NCBI RefSeq assembly: GCF_001039355.2
Contig: NW_019773970.1
Location: 21,282 to 56,150 of the forward strand
Source of the DNA: Lingula anatina
Taxonomy: Eukaryota; Brachiopoda; Lingulata; Lingulida; Lingulidae
DNA: 34,869 bases
Direction: 5' to 3'
This document shows positions 11,701-24,400 of the stretch, piece by piece (positions within the stretch are counted from its first letter, which is position 1; the number at the start of each line of letters is the position of its first letter). Position numbers and translations under genes: made by a program. The notes under the pieces are model-generated. The model had not been told where the DNA came from and searched no databases. It saw only the letters and a list, made by a program, of their open reading frames with translations.

Positions 11701-12165
11701 GCATCATGAATGGTTAAAAATGGTTAAAAGTGCCTTTATGCTGGTTTATCGTGTACAGCATATGGACATTGGTTTTCTTCAAATTAAGCATGGTTATTTT
11801 ACTTATGACATATCAGCACTAAAAGGATGATTATATTTTCTTCACATGGTGAGGAGATTTTAACAATACAGCTTAGAAGTTATGATGAATTTATATCAGT
11901 CTTGTTACACTGTCCTCTGTTACAGTATGAACGTTTTGAAATCTTTCACTTGCACATTTGTTTCCTCGTCCCCTGCCTGCTCGCTGCCCGGTCGAGGAAG
12001 TGAACCACCTTTTTGCTGCAGTACTGTCATAGATACACGTGCATGTACTCTCTACAAAGGGTGTAAATTGTTGTTTCAAAATTGTCTAAAGACGATCAAA
12101 AACTTAAGAAAAGCATGTTAAACAAAACTGTCAGTTTCTAAATTATTTCTAGGTTAATTTATTAC

Positions 12166-12167
<2 letters not shown>
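8711..12167. other. Intergenic spacer; no supported gene
   Basis: This begins with the 3' UTR of the FReD gene (an AATAAA is present near 9300) and is otherwise AT-rich. It holds a TTTA-type microsatellite at about 9318-9350 and an inverted-repeat element at about 10096-10314. Several 60-80 codon frames exist but none has a signal peptide, splice-linked partner or recognisable motif. Nothing else stands out. Confidence 0.6.
10096..10314. mobile_element. Short inverted-repeat element (MITE-like), about 219 bp
   Basis: The left end AAAGCCCCCTTTGCACT..CCGGCGTC..TTCTG pairs with the right end CAGAAAAGACGCCGACCAGTGTAAAGGGGGCTTT, giving terminal inverted repeats of about 35 bp with a few mismatches. 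No clear target-site duplication is visible, so the superfamily is left open. The two opposite-strand frames of about 80 codons across it (10071-10322 and 10198-10443) arise from its symmetry. Confidence 0.65.
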
Positions 12168-12219
<52 letters not shown>

Positions 12220-12577
12220 TTATTAAGATTGCAACCCAGTGGGTTGAAGTTGTACATAGAATGTTAAAAAAATTTATAATGATAATAAAATAAATATTTG
12301 CATGAATAAAACTGAGTTAAAAGACTGCTAACTGAACTTTAAAATTATTGTACTTAGGATAAAAGACAACATAATACTATTGGAAATTTAAAAGTGCATA
12401 TGGAATAAAAGAGCATCGGAATCTGTCGGTCTTAAATTTTGGCACTTTGTATCTATTGTTAGATCTTAAAAGACGATTGGAATGCTCGCTGTCTAGTTTT
12501 TGGATCACTTCCGTGATGGAGGTAGAGCTTAACTGATAAATTGCACTCGTTTCGGCAAAAAAATTGGTCATTTGCAG
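12168..12577 (-). mobile_element. 5'-truncated LINE 3' end (non-LTR retrotransposon)
   Basis: Read on the minus strand, the open frame 12571-12377 ends ...YKVPKFKTDRFRCSFIPYAL..., which matches the C-terminal pattern (R.N.Y.VP..RT..F..SFIP) seen after the reverse transcriptase in CR1/Jockey-type LINEs. A short 3' UTR follows, including CAACCCACTGGGTTGCAATC, then AATAAATT and an (ATT)n tail of about 50 bases (12168-12220 on the + strand). A (ATT)n tail is typical of CR1/L2-like elements. Only the last 65 codons are present; a TTAA-flanked MITE abuts its upstream side. Confidence 0.6.
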
Positions 12578-12582
12578 TTTAA

Positions 12583-12919
12583 AGGGATAATAACTCTTTG
12601 TATGAGATCTTTATTTCACAATAAAAACATTGTGAATAACTCATAGAAATATAATATATTCTGTTTTACCACAAAAATGGCAGTTATAGCTATTATTCTG
12701 ATATCTGAGCTTGTCTTTAGACCACGTGACCTCCATTGATGGCTATACTCTGTTAAAATATCTTAAGTGATTTTAACAAAAAACCAAACTTTTTAGAAAA
12801 AAAACAGGGACTAACTTTGAATGTAAAAATGGATTCATTAACCATTGGTAAGTATGGGAAAATTGTTGTTTACTCCAGGAAAATTCATTTTTTGGCCGAA
12901 ACGAAGAGTTATTATCCCT
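12583..12919. mobile_element. TTAA-flanked MITE, about 337 bp
   Basis: The left end AGGGATAATAACTCTTTGT and the right end (reverse complement AGGGATAATAACTCTTCGT) are matched terminal inverted repeats. Each is flanked by TTAA (12579-12582 and 12920-12923), the target duplication used by piggyBac-like transposases. There is no coding capacity. I associate this TIR pattern with elements frequent in molluscs, from memory. It sits about 220 bp upstream of the start of the large secreted-protein gene, so it may contribute to that promoter region. Confidence 0.75.
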
Positions 12920-13142
12920 TTAAGATAGGTTTATAGATCATTATTGCGTCAACATTTGTAAATAAGGTATACATAAGCAATAAAGAGAACATGCTGAAAT
13001 TTTCAGGAAGATTATTATCATTTTTACAAAAAAAGTCTAACTAAATTGCTTTATACAGTGCATCTTTAATGTCCTTAGGTACAAATGTATGAATAATTGC
13101 CAAATTGCCCTATCCTATGTTACAGATTTTATTCGATCAGTG

Positions 13143-16100
13143 ATGTGGCCACTGTATACAGTTCTCATCACAATGTTAATGTTGTACAGACCGGTGACAG
13201 GTAGGTATATCATAATGAAAATATTTCCCTTTAAATAATACCACACTTCTGCTGATAAATTACTTGTAGCATTGTTTGGCCACTTGTTATTTTTGTTTTT
13301 CCAAGCACGGTGCAGTTCTCGACTTAAATGAACTAATCTATATTTATAGGCCTGCCTTTAATCTAAGCAAGTAGATTTTTTATCCCTAATCGGTCCCTTT
13401 TATGTAAATTGGTGGAAGCACATTTCTTCATCTTATATCTGTTATGTAAAACGGTATCCCCTTTGTCTTGTGTGTGAATTAACAATGATAATTACTTCCG
13501 TAAAAAATCTAGTACGAAATGTATCGCTCTGCACCATAAAACAAACAGTTATGTTTCAATGGCACATAGTAATCCAAGTGCCTCCTTATGACAAAACATC
13601 TCCCTCGAACACAGTCTGCACCCTGTGCCGTCTTGGAAAGAAGTTAAATATCCTACATTTATATCATTTCAGGATCGCACTTCAGATTCGCCACAATCAG
13701 CTGTGCACCATCTCCGGGTAATGCACTACAGGTCAGCTGTGCTCTTTCCTTTTGCTCTTCGTTGTGCTGTGACTTAGATCCGCGGATCACATATATCCGA
13801 CCAACTTAAAACCAATGCCGCCTAACGTCCTTTAAGTTTTATACATTTTGAGGAGAAAATACAACGAGAACCCACTTTTATAGACCTATTCCATGGCAGA
13901 CACCATTCTGGATCACTTAAGTGCTACGAGTGAATTAAAGACAAAGACAAAGACAAAATAAGATTATTCGACCAACAACACGAAGTGCTCATTTTGCTAT
14001 TTACTAACGTGTTTTCATTGCTTGCTTGTATCTAGGCGCGCTGTTCTTGGCGGTCGTCTTGGAGATTAAATGACGGTCCTTGTGGCAACCCATGCACGGA
14101 AGCTGACATAGGGCAACTGTCCAATAGGGTACTGGGAAACTGGCGGTGCTTTATAGGTAAATAACTAAGACAACTGGTGAGCACATGTTAACATAGATAG
14201 ATTCAGCATTGGCTAACATACAGTTAAATTTATTCACTGTAACGTATGCATCTATCTGGGTAGGTGAAAGTGACAATATAAATGTCATTTTCAACAAGTA
14301 TGCTATTAACCAATTATAAAATGTATGACTGCTTCTTACTTTCTAAAGACATTTGTTAGGTAACTACAACATACAGAGTACGGGTGAGTGACGCTACTCA
14401 ATATAATCTTAATCTCGCGCATGCAGTGATTTTCTTTTTTTATCTTTTACTTTAGGCTGCGGACCAGTAACAAACGTTGCCCCACATCGATACTTCCTCA
14501 CTGCCATAGACAGGAGCGACTTTTGGCAACAGGGATACAATGACTTTACATTTAATCTGCCAAATGCCGGGGTGTTCACGGTTGGGTAAGTCTTTTTCTG
14601 TGCATCAATGCCGTTGGACGTCATATCCAGCAAACAGGTCACGTTCGGATCACGTGGCTAGCACGTTTCTATGACGTTAGAATGTGGTAGTAACGTGCTA
14701 GCCACGTGATCCAAACGTGAGGTGTTTGCTGGGTATCCTAACTCAAGTACATCTTCTCACAATTTTCACCTCTGCCAAGTGGAAACGCATCGGTACACAT
14801 AATACAGTATATGTATATGTATATGTATATCGGATAAATACATTTTTCTCAGCGTGTAATGAAATCTATATATACTTATGTAATGAAAACTTTTTTATAA
14901 TGCGCCAAACGCAATCCGAAATTCCACGGTTAGTGTCAGATCTAGTCATTTTCAAACTGTGATTGTTTCTCATTGTTTAACATATATTTAATTCCCTTAT
15001 GAGACATATATCTGGTGGGTGAAAATGTTTATTCTTCAGCATCAGTAGAAAATCCAAGATGGCCACCATTTTCCACATAAATTTTGGGGTTTAATTATAT
15101 AAATGCCAAGAAGTCACAGTTTTCTTTATTAATCAAGTTTGATTATCGATGTTTATCACATTTTTATTACCCCTTTTTACGCCCCAGATATACAGGTTGT
15201 TGCTGGGTAACGTTGGCCAATGGAGGGGGAAGCTGGGTCGTTATAACCGAATATAATGCCGGCATTCGAAGTGACACGGGAACACCAAACTCCAGTCCCA
15301 TAACCACAAGCAAGCCACTTATTGAGTAAGCGTGTCTGAACAACCTGCGAAGATGTATACAGAAATAAAAAAATCATCCGATTAAATTGTGATGTAGCTT
15401 ATGTATGTTATGTTAATAAAAGATATGACTTGAATTGTATTTAATTGTGCGGCAGTTCAAGAAAAAATTTATGCTTCCCCACAATTCACAAACCCAAATT
15501 GTACACCACCTAAATAAAACAGAATTTGCTGCTCAGATTTAGCAATGATGTACTATTGGCCAGTGGTCACGTAGTCATGGAAATGGACAAAATCCAAGAT
15601 GGCTGATGTGATTTCTGCTCTTTTTCTTAAAGACACAAATGACTGATATTCTGAGGGAAATTCATCTGTGTAGTCGTAGGATATGATTCAAGTATTAAAC
15701 GTTTCAATTTCTACACTAAAAATGATGTGATCGAAAGCTCTGTCAGGTAAAGCTCTATTTTTAGTGTAGAATTTGAAAAGTTTAATACTTGAAACAAATA
15801 GGTGATGAATAAAGTAATTGGAATAAACAGAGAACATGTAGGCACCAATGCATGTTGCTTTTGCTCAAATTTTGATCAAATGTAAGTGAGTTAATTTTTC
15901 ACACATTCGACATGACCGCAGTGAAATACAGAGTTTATAGTGTGGATTTTTGTTGAACTACATCAACTACAGTGTATAAAGTATAAACACAGTAGGTGCA
16001 GATGAATACTAGAAGTACTTTTCTACATTGAAAGATGGATACCAACGGTATATCCTCACTGCAATTATTTGTTTACAAATGCAGAAATCACAACAGACAT

Positions 16101-16455
16101 CTTGGGTTTTGTTGTTTTCCATGGTCAGGAGTATTTACTTAGCTGTTTCATACATTAATTTAATAGTATTCAATTGTGAATCATACTTCTAATAATATTT
16201 CATGTGTTTATGTTAAGAACTCCAAACAAAAAACATTTTCTAATATATTTTAATATACTAGCTCAATGAAATTTTGGTTATTATTATTATGACCAGCTTG
16301 GACATTACATGCGGATATCGATTTGAGATCCCGTACGCGGATGCAGACGGAGATACTGTGCAATGTCGCTGGGCAACGGGCATTGAGTGTGGTGGTATAT
16401 GTAGCAGACTTCCAGGGGCCACTTTGTACCCAGTACGTGAACTCTCTTTCTCTTA

Positions 16456-16497
<42 letters not shown>

Positions 16498-17212
16498 TTC
16501 TCTCTCTCGCACGCGCACATATGCATATACACACACAATTTATATTTCTGTTGCACTTCCACGCGCGCGCACGCTCTCTCTCTCTCTCACCCTCACCCCC
16601 TCTCTTTCTCACACTCAAACAAGCAGGAGCGCACAAAAACTCACACTCGTACAGCCAATTATCTTTTCATTTTCAAGATCATTATGCAATATCTTTTCGT
16701 TTTGTTAGACGGCTCAGTTTTGCAGTGAGTTTTACTATATTCATACCCAATTACCCAGGCAAACAAGCATAGAAGGCACGGACTGTACGCGGTCTCTGCT
16801 TTTTTAACTTCATTTCAGAATTGTACTCTAGTAATCCCGGCTTCTGCACGGCCTCTGTACGGTAACGGTCTATATGGAGTAGCAATAATGTTGGAAGATT
16901 TCCCAACGACCAGTATAACACAGGGGGGAGTGCCAAAAGACGAACTGACTCCGCTGTCAAAGGTACCATTACAGGTAAGGCTGATTGGCGGCAAATGCAG
17001 ATCTTACTCATATTGAGTAGATCTTTCTCGTGAAAGAAGCGACTATAACAGTGTTTATCATGATGGACACTTTCCATCTAGTTCATTATTATAATTATTA
17101 GTATTATTATTATTTTTTTTTTTTTGTTTTACACAGCAAGTCCAGGATTTTAGTTTTAAGGGTAGCAAAGGGACTATGTCTTTTATCCTTCAGCTGCGCC
17201 ATTTAAATGCGT

Positions 17213-17273
<61 letters not shown>

Positions 17274-19299
17274 TTTACAAGTTTTTTATACTTGTAGCTC
17301 AAAGACGCACTGTATATTATCTTTAAACAAGCCAACTTGCCCGCGCCATTCCTTATAAACTGCAGAGCCCAGTACCCGAATCATATGGTGTTAGATCAGA
17401 TATAGCTCAGTCTGAACTTGCTATATTTTGGAGTCAGTCTGTCACGGGTGTGGTTTTCAACTCAATGTCTCCTGGCCCCGTTGTTTTAATTGAATGCGCA
17501 ATATATTTGTAGATTGTGTTGCAAAAGAAGTTGAGCCAAAATCATTATGGAATGTATCAATTCTGAACATGGATATATTTTTGCCTGAATTGTTTTGGAC
17601 CTTTGGAATGCTCATCAAGGGCCAATGTACGGGATAAAAATATGATTTAAAAAGAAGGGCAATATATAATTGAGAATGATGTTTAGTTTACTGCATAGCA
17701 TAAAGATGGAGAAGTAATGGGTTTTACACCAGTTTGTTTTTCATTTCCATTGTATTGGGAGGCGGAAGGGTGTACTTTCGGGTACTTTCGGGTATGTTCG
17801 GGGTACTTTCGTGATACTTCCGTAAGCCGCCTTTGTACGTAGTCCCTTACAAACTCACCTGGTATACATTTCAGTATCTTGCTCGAGTAAAGGATGGTTG
17901 CGATTGCAACAACCTGCCAACTTTTTCAAACCCTCCAGCGAGTGAATTCATCGGTCCAGAACAGCTTTACACGAAAATCATTACGGCAACTTCCTCAAAC
18001 GGGTATGTATATAAACACATATTGTCAGACAACAGTTGATCCTCACTATACCCTAGCCGAATGTACATACAAGCAGATATACTAACTATTGCTATGAATT
18101 ACTGTTTTGAAATATTGTCACACCTTCATTACTTTTGTTATAAAAGTGACCCCTATATGCATGCAGTACTTAGAAATATTTTAAAATTATTTCTAATTAT
18201 CTTTGCATCACTGGACAGACGAACAAAACACAAACACAGATTGATATATTGATTCATTGTTGAGCGCTCTGTGATTGCAATAAGCCACTTTAAGGTTCCG
18301 GTTTTACAAAGTCCGAGGCATTCCTCTCCTAACGCGAACTCGAATAAACTTTGGTGTCTTAACCATTCGTTTTGCTGTGTTACCACGCCGATGTATAGTC
18401 TACGGTTGTCAGTATATTTGGAAAGATTAATTGGAAGAAGATCCGCAAGAAGATTTGCGACAATGGCTGTGGCCTTCCCGTTTCATCTACCGGTAGTAAT
18501 ATTGATGGGCTTTGATGGGATTGGCTTGTAAATTGACTGTGGGCATCAAAAGAATCCTTATTACACTTTTCCTGGATGCACTTAGCCTTTTGGCAATTTC
18601 TTTAAAAGATTGTTCGTTGAGCCGGAAAATCGCAGTTTTGACTAGCTTACGTTGCTGTCTCATTTACACCTATAACCATGAAATATTTTGGACCTTGGTA
18701 CCTTTCAAACAGATGTTTTATCCCACCAAACATCACATTCTTAATGTTTTGGGCCTTACCTCACCTCTTTTTGGTAGATTTGTCTCATTTTTACGCGAAT
18801 TCAACTGATGCCTCTATGATATATTCATAATAGACGGACATATACTTATCATTATAACGTCAACCTTTTCTTCGCCTGTGTAGAATAAGAACCATCAACG
18901 TCATTCCGCCAGTCGGAGCAAATGTGGATCCAATAGTACCGATAGATGGCACCACTTCCTCTGTGACCTTGACCTGGACACCGACCACTTCGCAGCTTGG
19001 TGCGGTTCAGCTATGTTATGAAGCCATAGACAGTAATGGGTATGTAAAAACATAATTATCACAAGAACCATCTTAATAAAAAATAAGTTGTTACGGCCTT
19101 GGACGATCTTTTGTTGTTTAATTTCACTTGCTTGGTTTATCATTTTCATAGTAATCGTAGGGTATCGGGATGAATGCTCTTTGTTCACAGCCTGTNTTTT
19201 TTTTTTTTTTTTGTTTTACACAGCAAGTCCAGGATTTTAGTTTTAAGGGTAGCAAAGGGTCTATATCTTTTATCCTTCAGCTGCGCCATTTAAATGCGT

Positions 19300-19354
<55 letters not shown>

Positions 19355-21455
19355 TTTACAAGTTTTTTATACTTGTAGTTCAAAGACGCACTGTATATTA
19401 TCTTTAAACAAGCCAACTTATAAACTGCAGAGCCCAGTACCCGAATCATATGGTGTTAGATCAGATATAGCTCAGTCTGAACTTGCTATATTTTGGAGTC
19501 AGTCTGTCACGGGTGTGGTTTTCAACTCAATGTCTCCTGGCCCCGTTGTTTTAATCGAATGCGCAATATATTTGTAGATTGTGTTGCAAAAGAAGTTGAG
19601 CCAAAATCATATGGGAATGTATCAATTCTGAACATGGATACATTTTTGCCTGAATTGTTTTGGACCTTTGGAATGCTCATCAAGGGCCAATGTACGGGAT
19701 AAAAATATGATTTAAAAAGTAAAAGAAGGGCAATATATAATTGAGAATGATGTTTAGTTTACTGCATAGCATAAAGATGGAGAAGTAAGGGGTTTTACAC
19801 CAGTTTGATTTTCATTTCCATTGTATTGGGAGGCGGAAGGGTGTACTTTCGGGTACTTTCGGGTATGTTCGGGGTACTTTCGTGATACTTCCGTAAGCCG
19901 CCATTGTACGTAGTCCCTTACAAACTCACCTGGTATACATTTCAGTATCTTGCTCGAGTAAAGGATGGTTGCGATTGCAACAACCTGCCAACGTTTTCAA
20001 ACCCTCCAGCGAGTGAATTCATCGGTCCAGAACAGCTTTACACGAAAATCATTACGGCAACTTCCTCAAACGGGTATGTATATAAACACATATTGTCAGA
20101 CAACAGTTGATCCTCACTATACCTTAGCTGTAATGTACATACAAGCAGATATACTAACTATTGCTATGAATTACTGTTTTGAAATATTGTCACACCTTCA
20201 TTACTTTTGTTATAAAAGTGACCCCTATATGCATGCAGTACTTAGAAATATTTTAAAATTATTTCTATTTATCTTTGCATCACTGGACAGACGAACAAAA
20301 CACAAACACAGATTGTTATATTGATTCATTGGTGAGCGCTCTGTGATTGCAATAAGCCAATTTAAGGTTCCGGTTTTACAAAGTCCAAGGCATTCCTCTC
20401 CTAACGCGAACTCGAATAAACTTTGGTGTCTTAACCATTCGTTTTGCTCTGTTACCACGCCGATGTATAGTCTACGGTTGTCAGTATATTTGGAAAGATT
20501 AATTGGAAGAAGATCCCGCAAGAAGATTTGCGACAATGGCTGTGGCCTTCCTGTTTCATCTACCGGTAGTAATATTGATGGGCTTTGATGGGATTGGCTT
20601 GTAAATTGACTGTGGGCATCAAAAGAATCCTTATTACACTTTTCCTGGATGCACTTAGCCTTTTGGCAATTTCTTTAAAAAATTGTTCGTTGAGCCGGAA
20701 AATCGCAGTTTTGACTAGCTTACGTTGCTGTCTCATTTACACCTATAACCATGAAATATTTTGGATCTTGGTACCTTTCAAACAGATGTTTTATCCCACC
20801 AAACATCACATTCTTAATGTTTTGGGCCCTACCTCACCTCTTTTTGGCATATTTGTCTCATTTTTACGCGAATTCAACTGATGCCTCTATGATATATTCT
20901 TAATAGACGGACATATACTTATCATTATAACGTCAACCTTTTCTTCGCCTGTGTAGAATAAGAACCATCAACGTCATTCCGCCAGTCGGAGCAAATGTGG
21001 ATCCAATAGTACCGATAGATGGCACCACTTCCTCTGTGACCTTGACCTGGAGACCGACCACTTCGCAGCTTGGTGCGGTTCAGCTATGTTATGAAGCCAT
21101 AGACAGTAATGGGTATGTAAAAACATAATTATCACAAGAACCATCTTAATAAAAAATAAGTTGTTACGGCCTTGGACGATCTTTTGTTGTTTAATTTCAC
21201 TTGCTTGGTTTATCATTTTCATAGTAATCGTAGGGTATCGGGATGAATGCTCTTTGTNNNNNNNNNNNNNNNNNNNNNNNNNNNNNNNNNNNNNNNNNNN
21301 NNNNNNNNNNNNNNNNNNNNNNNNNNNNNNNNNNNNNNNNNNNNNNNNNNNNNNNNNNNNNNNNNNNNNNNNNNNNNNNNNNNNNNNNNNNNNNNNNNNN
21401 NNNNNNNNNNNNNNNNNNNNNNNNNNNNNNATTTTTAAATTTAAGAAGGCTTTTT

Positions 21456-21491
<36 letters not shown>

Positions 21492-24400
21492 AGTCATGCC
21501 TATAGGCCCTGTTTGTTTATCCCTTCATAAAAGATTAACTTCTCCTGTCCTTTTGTCATTATTAAATACCGTAGATACATTTGGTAAAAAGAGCAACATT
21601 TGTTAATTTTGAAACAAATTTTTACTTAAGCAGCGTTTACCGGTATTTATGTTGCCTGATATAAGTAGCAACATGTGCCTCAATTGGGACCACCCCTCTA
21701 CGGTAGAATTGAGCATGTGCAGAATGGGCATGTGTGTAAATAAGCTCTGGAGATTGTTGTCGCCATAAAATCTTGTTTGACTACGCCAAACTTTTCTTTC
21801 ATACTCCTCAGAACACAGCCTGAGTTCGTTCAGTCTTTATATGAAACGTTTGAATCCACCAGCCTGTTTTTTGCGAATAAACCAAAGCATAAAATTAGAC
21901 CCCATTCCCAGAGATGAGATCGATCCAACTATATCGACCTAACTCCCTGGGGGTTCACGCTAAATAGCTGTCAGCCGAGCGGACACGAAAGTTAATTACC
22001 CCCTTACAGCTTGTAGTAGGCGGGACGGACATTTAATCCGGATTATCTGACAGCAATCTAGTGAGACTCCCCACGGGGATAGATCGATCTAAAATCTATG
22101 GGAATGCGCCCTTAGGCTGAACGTTAAAATCAAACGTTTTAATCTACTTTGCGTCAATATAAATGATTAATAACAACATGCATCTGTCTCCATCTCCAGT
22201 TGTTCCGGACCTTTCCAGTGTGACACACTACAAGTTGTAGGTAAGATGCATATTTTGATATAAATGGTTTGCACTCGACGTCGTTTGTAAATTTCTAGGA
22301 GATTATTGTGCATTGCTGGGGAATTTGTTACATGTACGCCTTCGTTACCTGAAAAGGATTTACTCATATACAATATTTTTCATCACACACAGCTGTTAAG
22401 AGAATAAGAAAATGCAGAGTTTTGTTACAGATGATCCATGTTTGCTGGGGGCACCCTGCTTAAATGGTGGAACCTGTACTAGTATGGGGGATCAGTTCAT
22501 GTGTAACTGTCCCCCTAGCTTCACCGGCACACACTGTGAGACACGTGAGTTTTTGTACTAAATATTTTACATGTATTGTTCCAAGAACATCAGACGCACT
22601 TGGCAATTTTAATTTTGCCTGTCGTGTCAAAGGCAATAGAGGTCTCCCAGAGACGCCACACCTTGGAACAAAAGGCAGAATCTTATGATCAAAAATGTGT
22701 TTTGTTAATGTAGAATTATTTCCCTCGCCTCTAATTAAGGACCCAATCGACGTACTTATCAAAAATTGACTGTCTGTTAGACATATTGTAACTGGCCTTG
22801 TATAGGAGACTGTCTTGTATCTCTATATAATTACCAGCTTCCAGTTCATAATATCTCTATGTATATATGATCAATATATTTCATTCATTCTTTAATCATA
22901 TCTATTTTGAATTATTGTCCTTCATGGCATGCGATGAACAAGAAGCAGTATGTTTTATTATTATGATTATAAATGATTTATATTAATATAATTTATGTAA
23001 TATATTAAGCGGCCTAATGTATTTCTGTGGGATATTGTAGCCACCTGTAGAACAAATGCAGATTGCAATCACAGGGCGGCGGACTGTCTCGGCCTGGTAT
23101 CTTATGAAGCTCAGGGTATCAATGAGACTCCACCAGACCACATGATGGGGGTCACTCAAGACATTGCAAGATTGCTGGCGGTAAGATTTCCTTATTTGTT
23201 TGAATTCCGAGCCATTAGGCTCTCCAGTCTCCCACTCCGAAACATTGCATTTTTAATTAGATTAACATTCGGCAATTGCTAAGGAAAGAGTCTAAACCAG
23301 TTTTTTTTTTTTTTTTTTTGAAAGAAAAGGAGGCGGCGTTTTATATCGTAACAAACATCACACAAACCCTTGCTTATTTACTTTTTTAAAGCCAACAAAG
23401 GTAGGTGTCCCCCTCTCCACCACAAGGCGCCGTGCTATACACTGTAAGCAGTTACACTTGTGGCAAGTGCAAATCAAAACTTGCCATGATGTATTTGAAA
23501 AGGAAAAGGCTGTAACGAATCCTGAAATTTGTCAATTCCTGGCGATTCGTGGGATTCGTGGTCTGTGTGAAATAGGGACATTAAGTGGATTGGGCTTTAG
23601 GGTGATTCGGCGAATGTTTCTATTTAAATAAAAAAATAATGCACATATGCTAAGTTTTTGACTCACATGGTTTCATATTATTTATTTCTGTACAGTGCCT
23701 ATAAGCTCGGGTCATATTATAATATCTCATTATGGTATTTATTTTAAAAAGCGAGACCAGTTTTGATCGGGGTTTCTGCACTATAGAAGACTAGCTCACA
23801 GAGACATATTATTCAATTAATATGCACAATTAATGAGATAAAATCTATTAAAATTGTGCATTTCATAAGCATAAGTGTATATTACAGTTAAAATTTACTT
23901 TTAAACTCGTGCAGAATATAATTTACATTTAAACTCCTGCAGAATATAATTTAACCACCGCTAGCTAGATAATGCGTACATTCAACATTCAGGTGAGGCC
24001 GCACGGTATGAAGAAAATAGTAACAATGTTGCTTATATTACCTATTTACATTATATTACTATTATATTACTTATATTACTTTTTACAGCCGATAACTGAT
24101 GTGATGTGCAGTGGCAATGATCGCTACACCCTGAATGTCACTGTGGTCCACTACTGCAATGCTGGGGTCTGCGCTGAATTCACCACAAGTGAGTTTTAAG
24201 GGTTAGCATGGTCTCTAGTAAAATTTTTTTTTCTGATATTTCTGTTAACAGGAAATGGTCATTGGTTTTAATTCCACACAAGAAGTCAACTCACTTCAAA
24301 CTTACCCGTGGAATGAAAGAATAAAGCAGATTTTAAAAGCCCATAACGAAAATGTAATGGGTGTTATGGTTCGAATTTTTTACATTAAAGGTATTTTGTT

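Larger units (their letters stand above)
19197..21257 (+). repeat. 2.07-kb direct tandem duplication, copy B
   Basis: The near-identical second copy holds alternative exons 8 (19946-20073) and 9 (20957-21112), both still open and with the same splice sites. Exon 9 of copy B encodes TWRPT where copy A has TWTPT; the WTP form fits the module pattern better. Copy B runs directly into a 173-base N gap. Confidence 0.93.

Noticed and set aside
16250-16772. Overlapping frames of 85-149 codons on both strands rich in Ser-Leu or Arg-Glu
   Set aside because: They are translations of CT/CA microsatellites in the intron after exon 6.
19170-19577. 135-codon frame across the duplication junction
   Set aside because: It runs through an n, poly-T and a (TA)n repeat; no conserved motif and not in phase with the gene's exons.
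21161-21505. Frames of up to 114 codons through the gap
   Set aside because: Most residues are unknown (N gap) or poly-Phe from poly-T.
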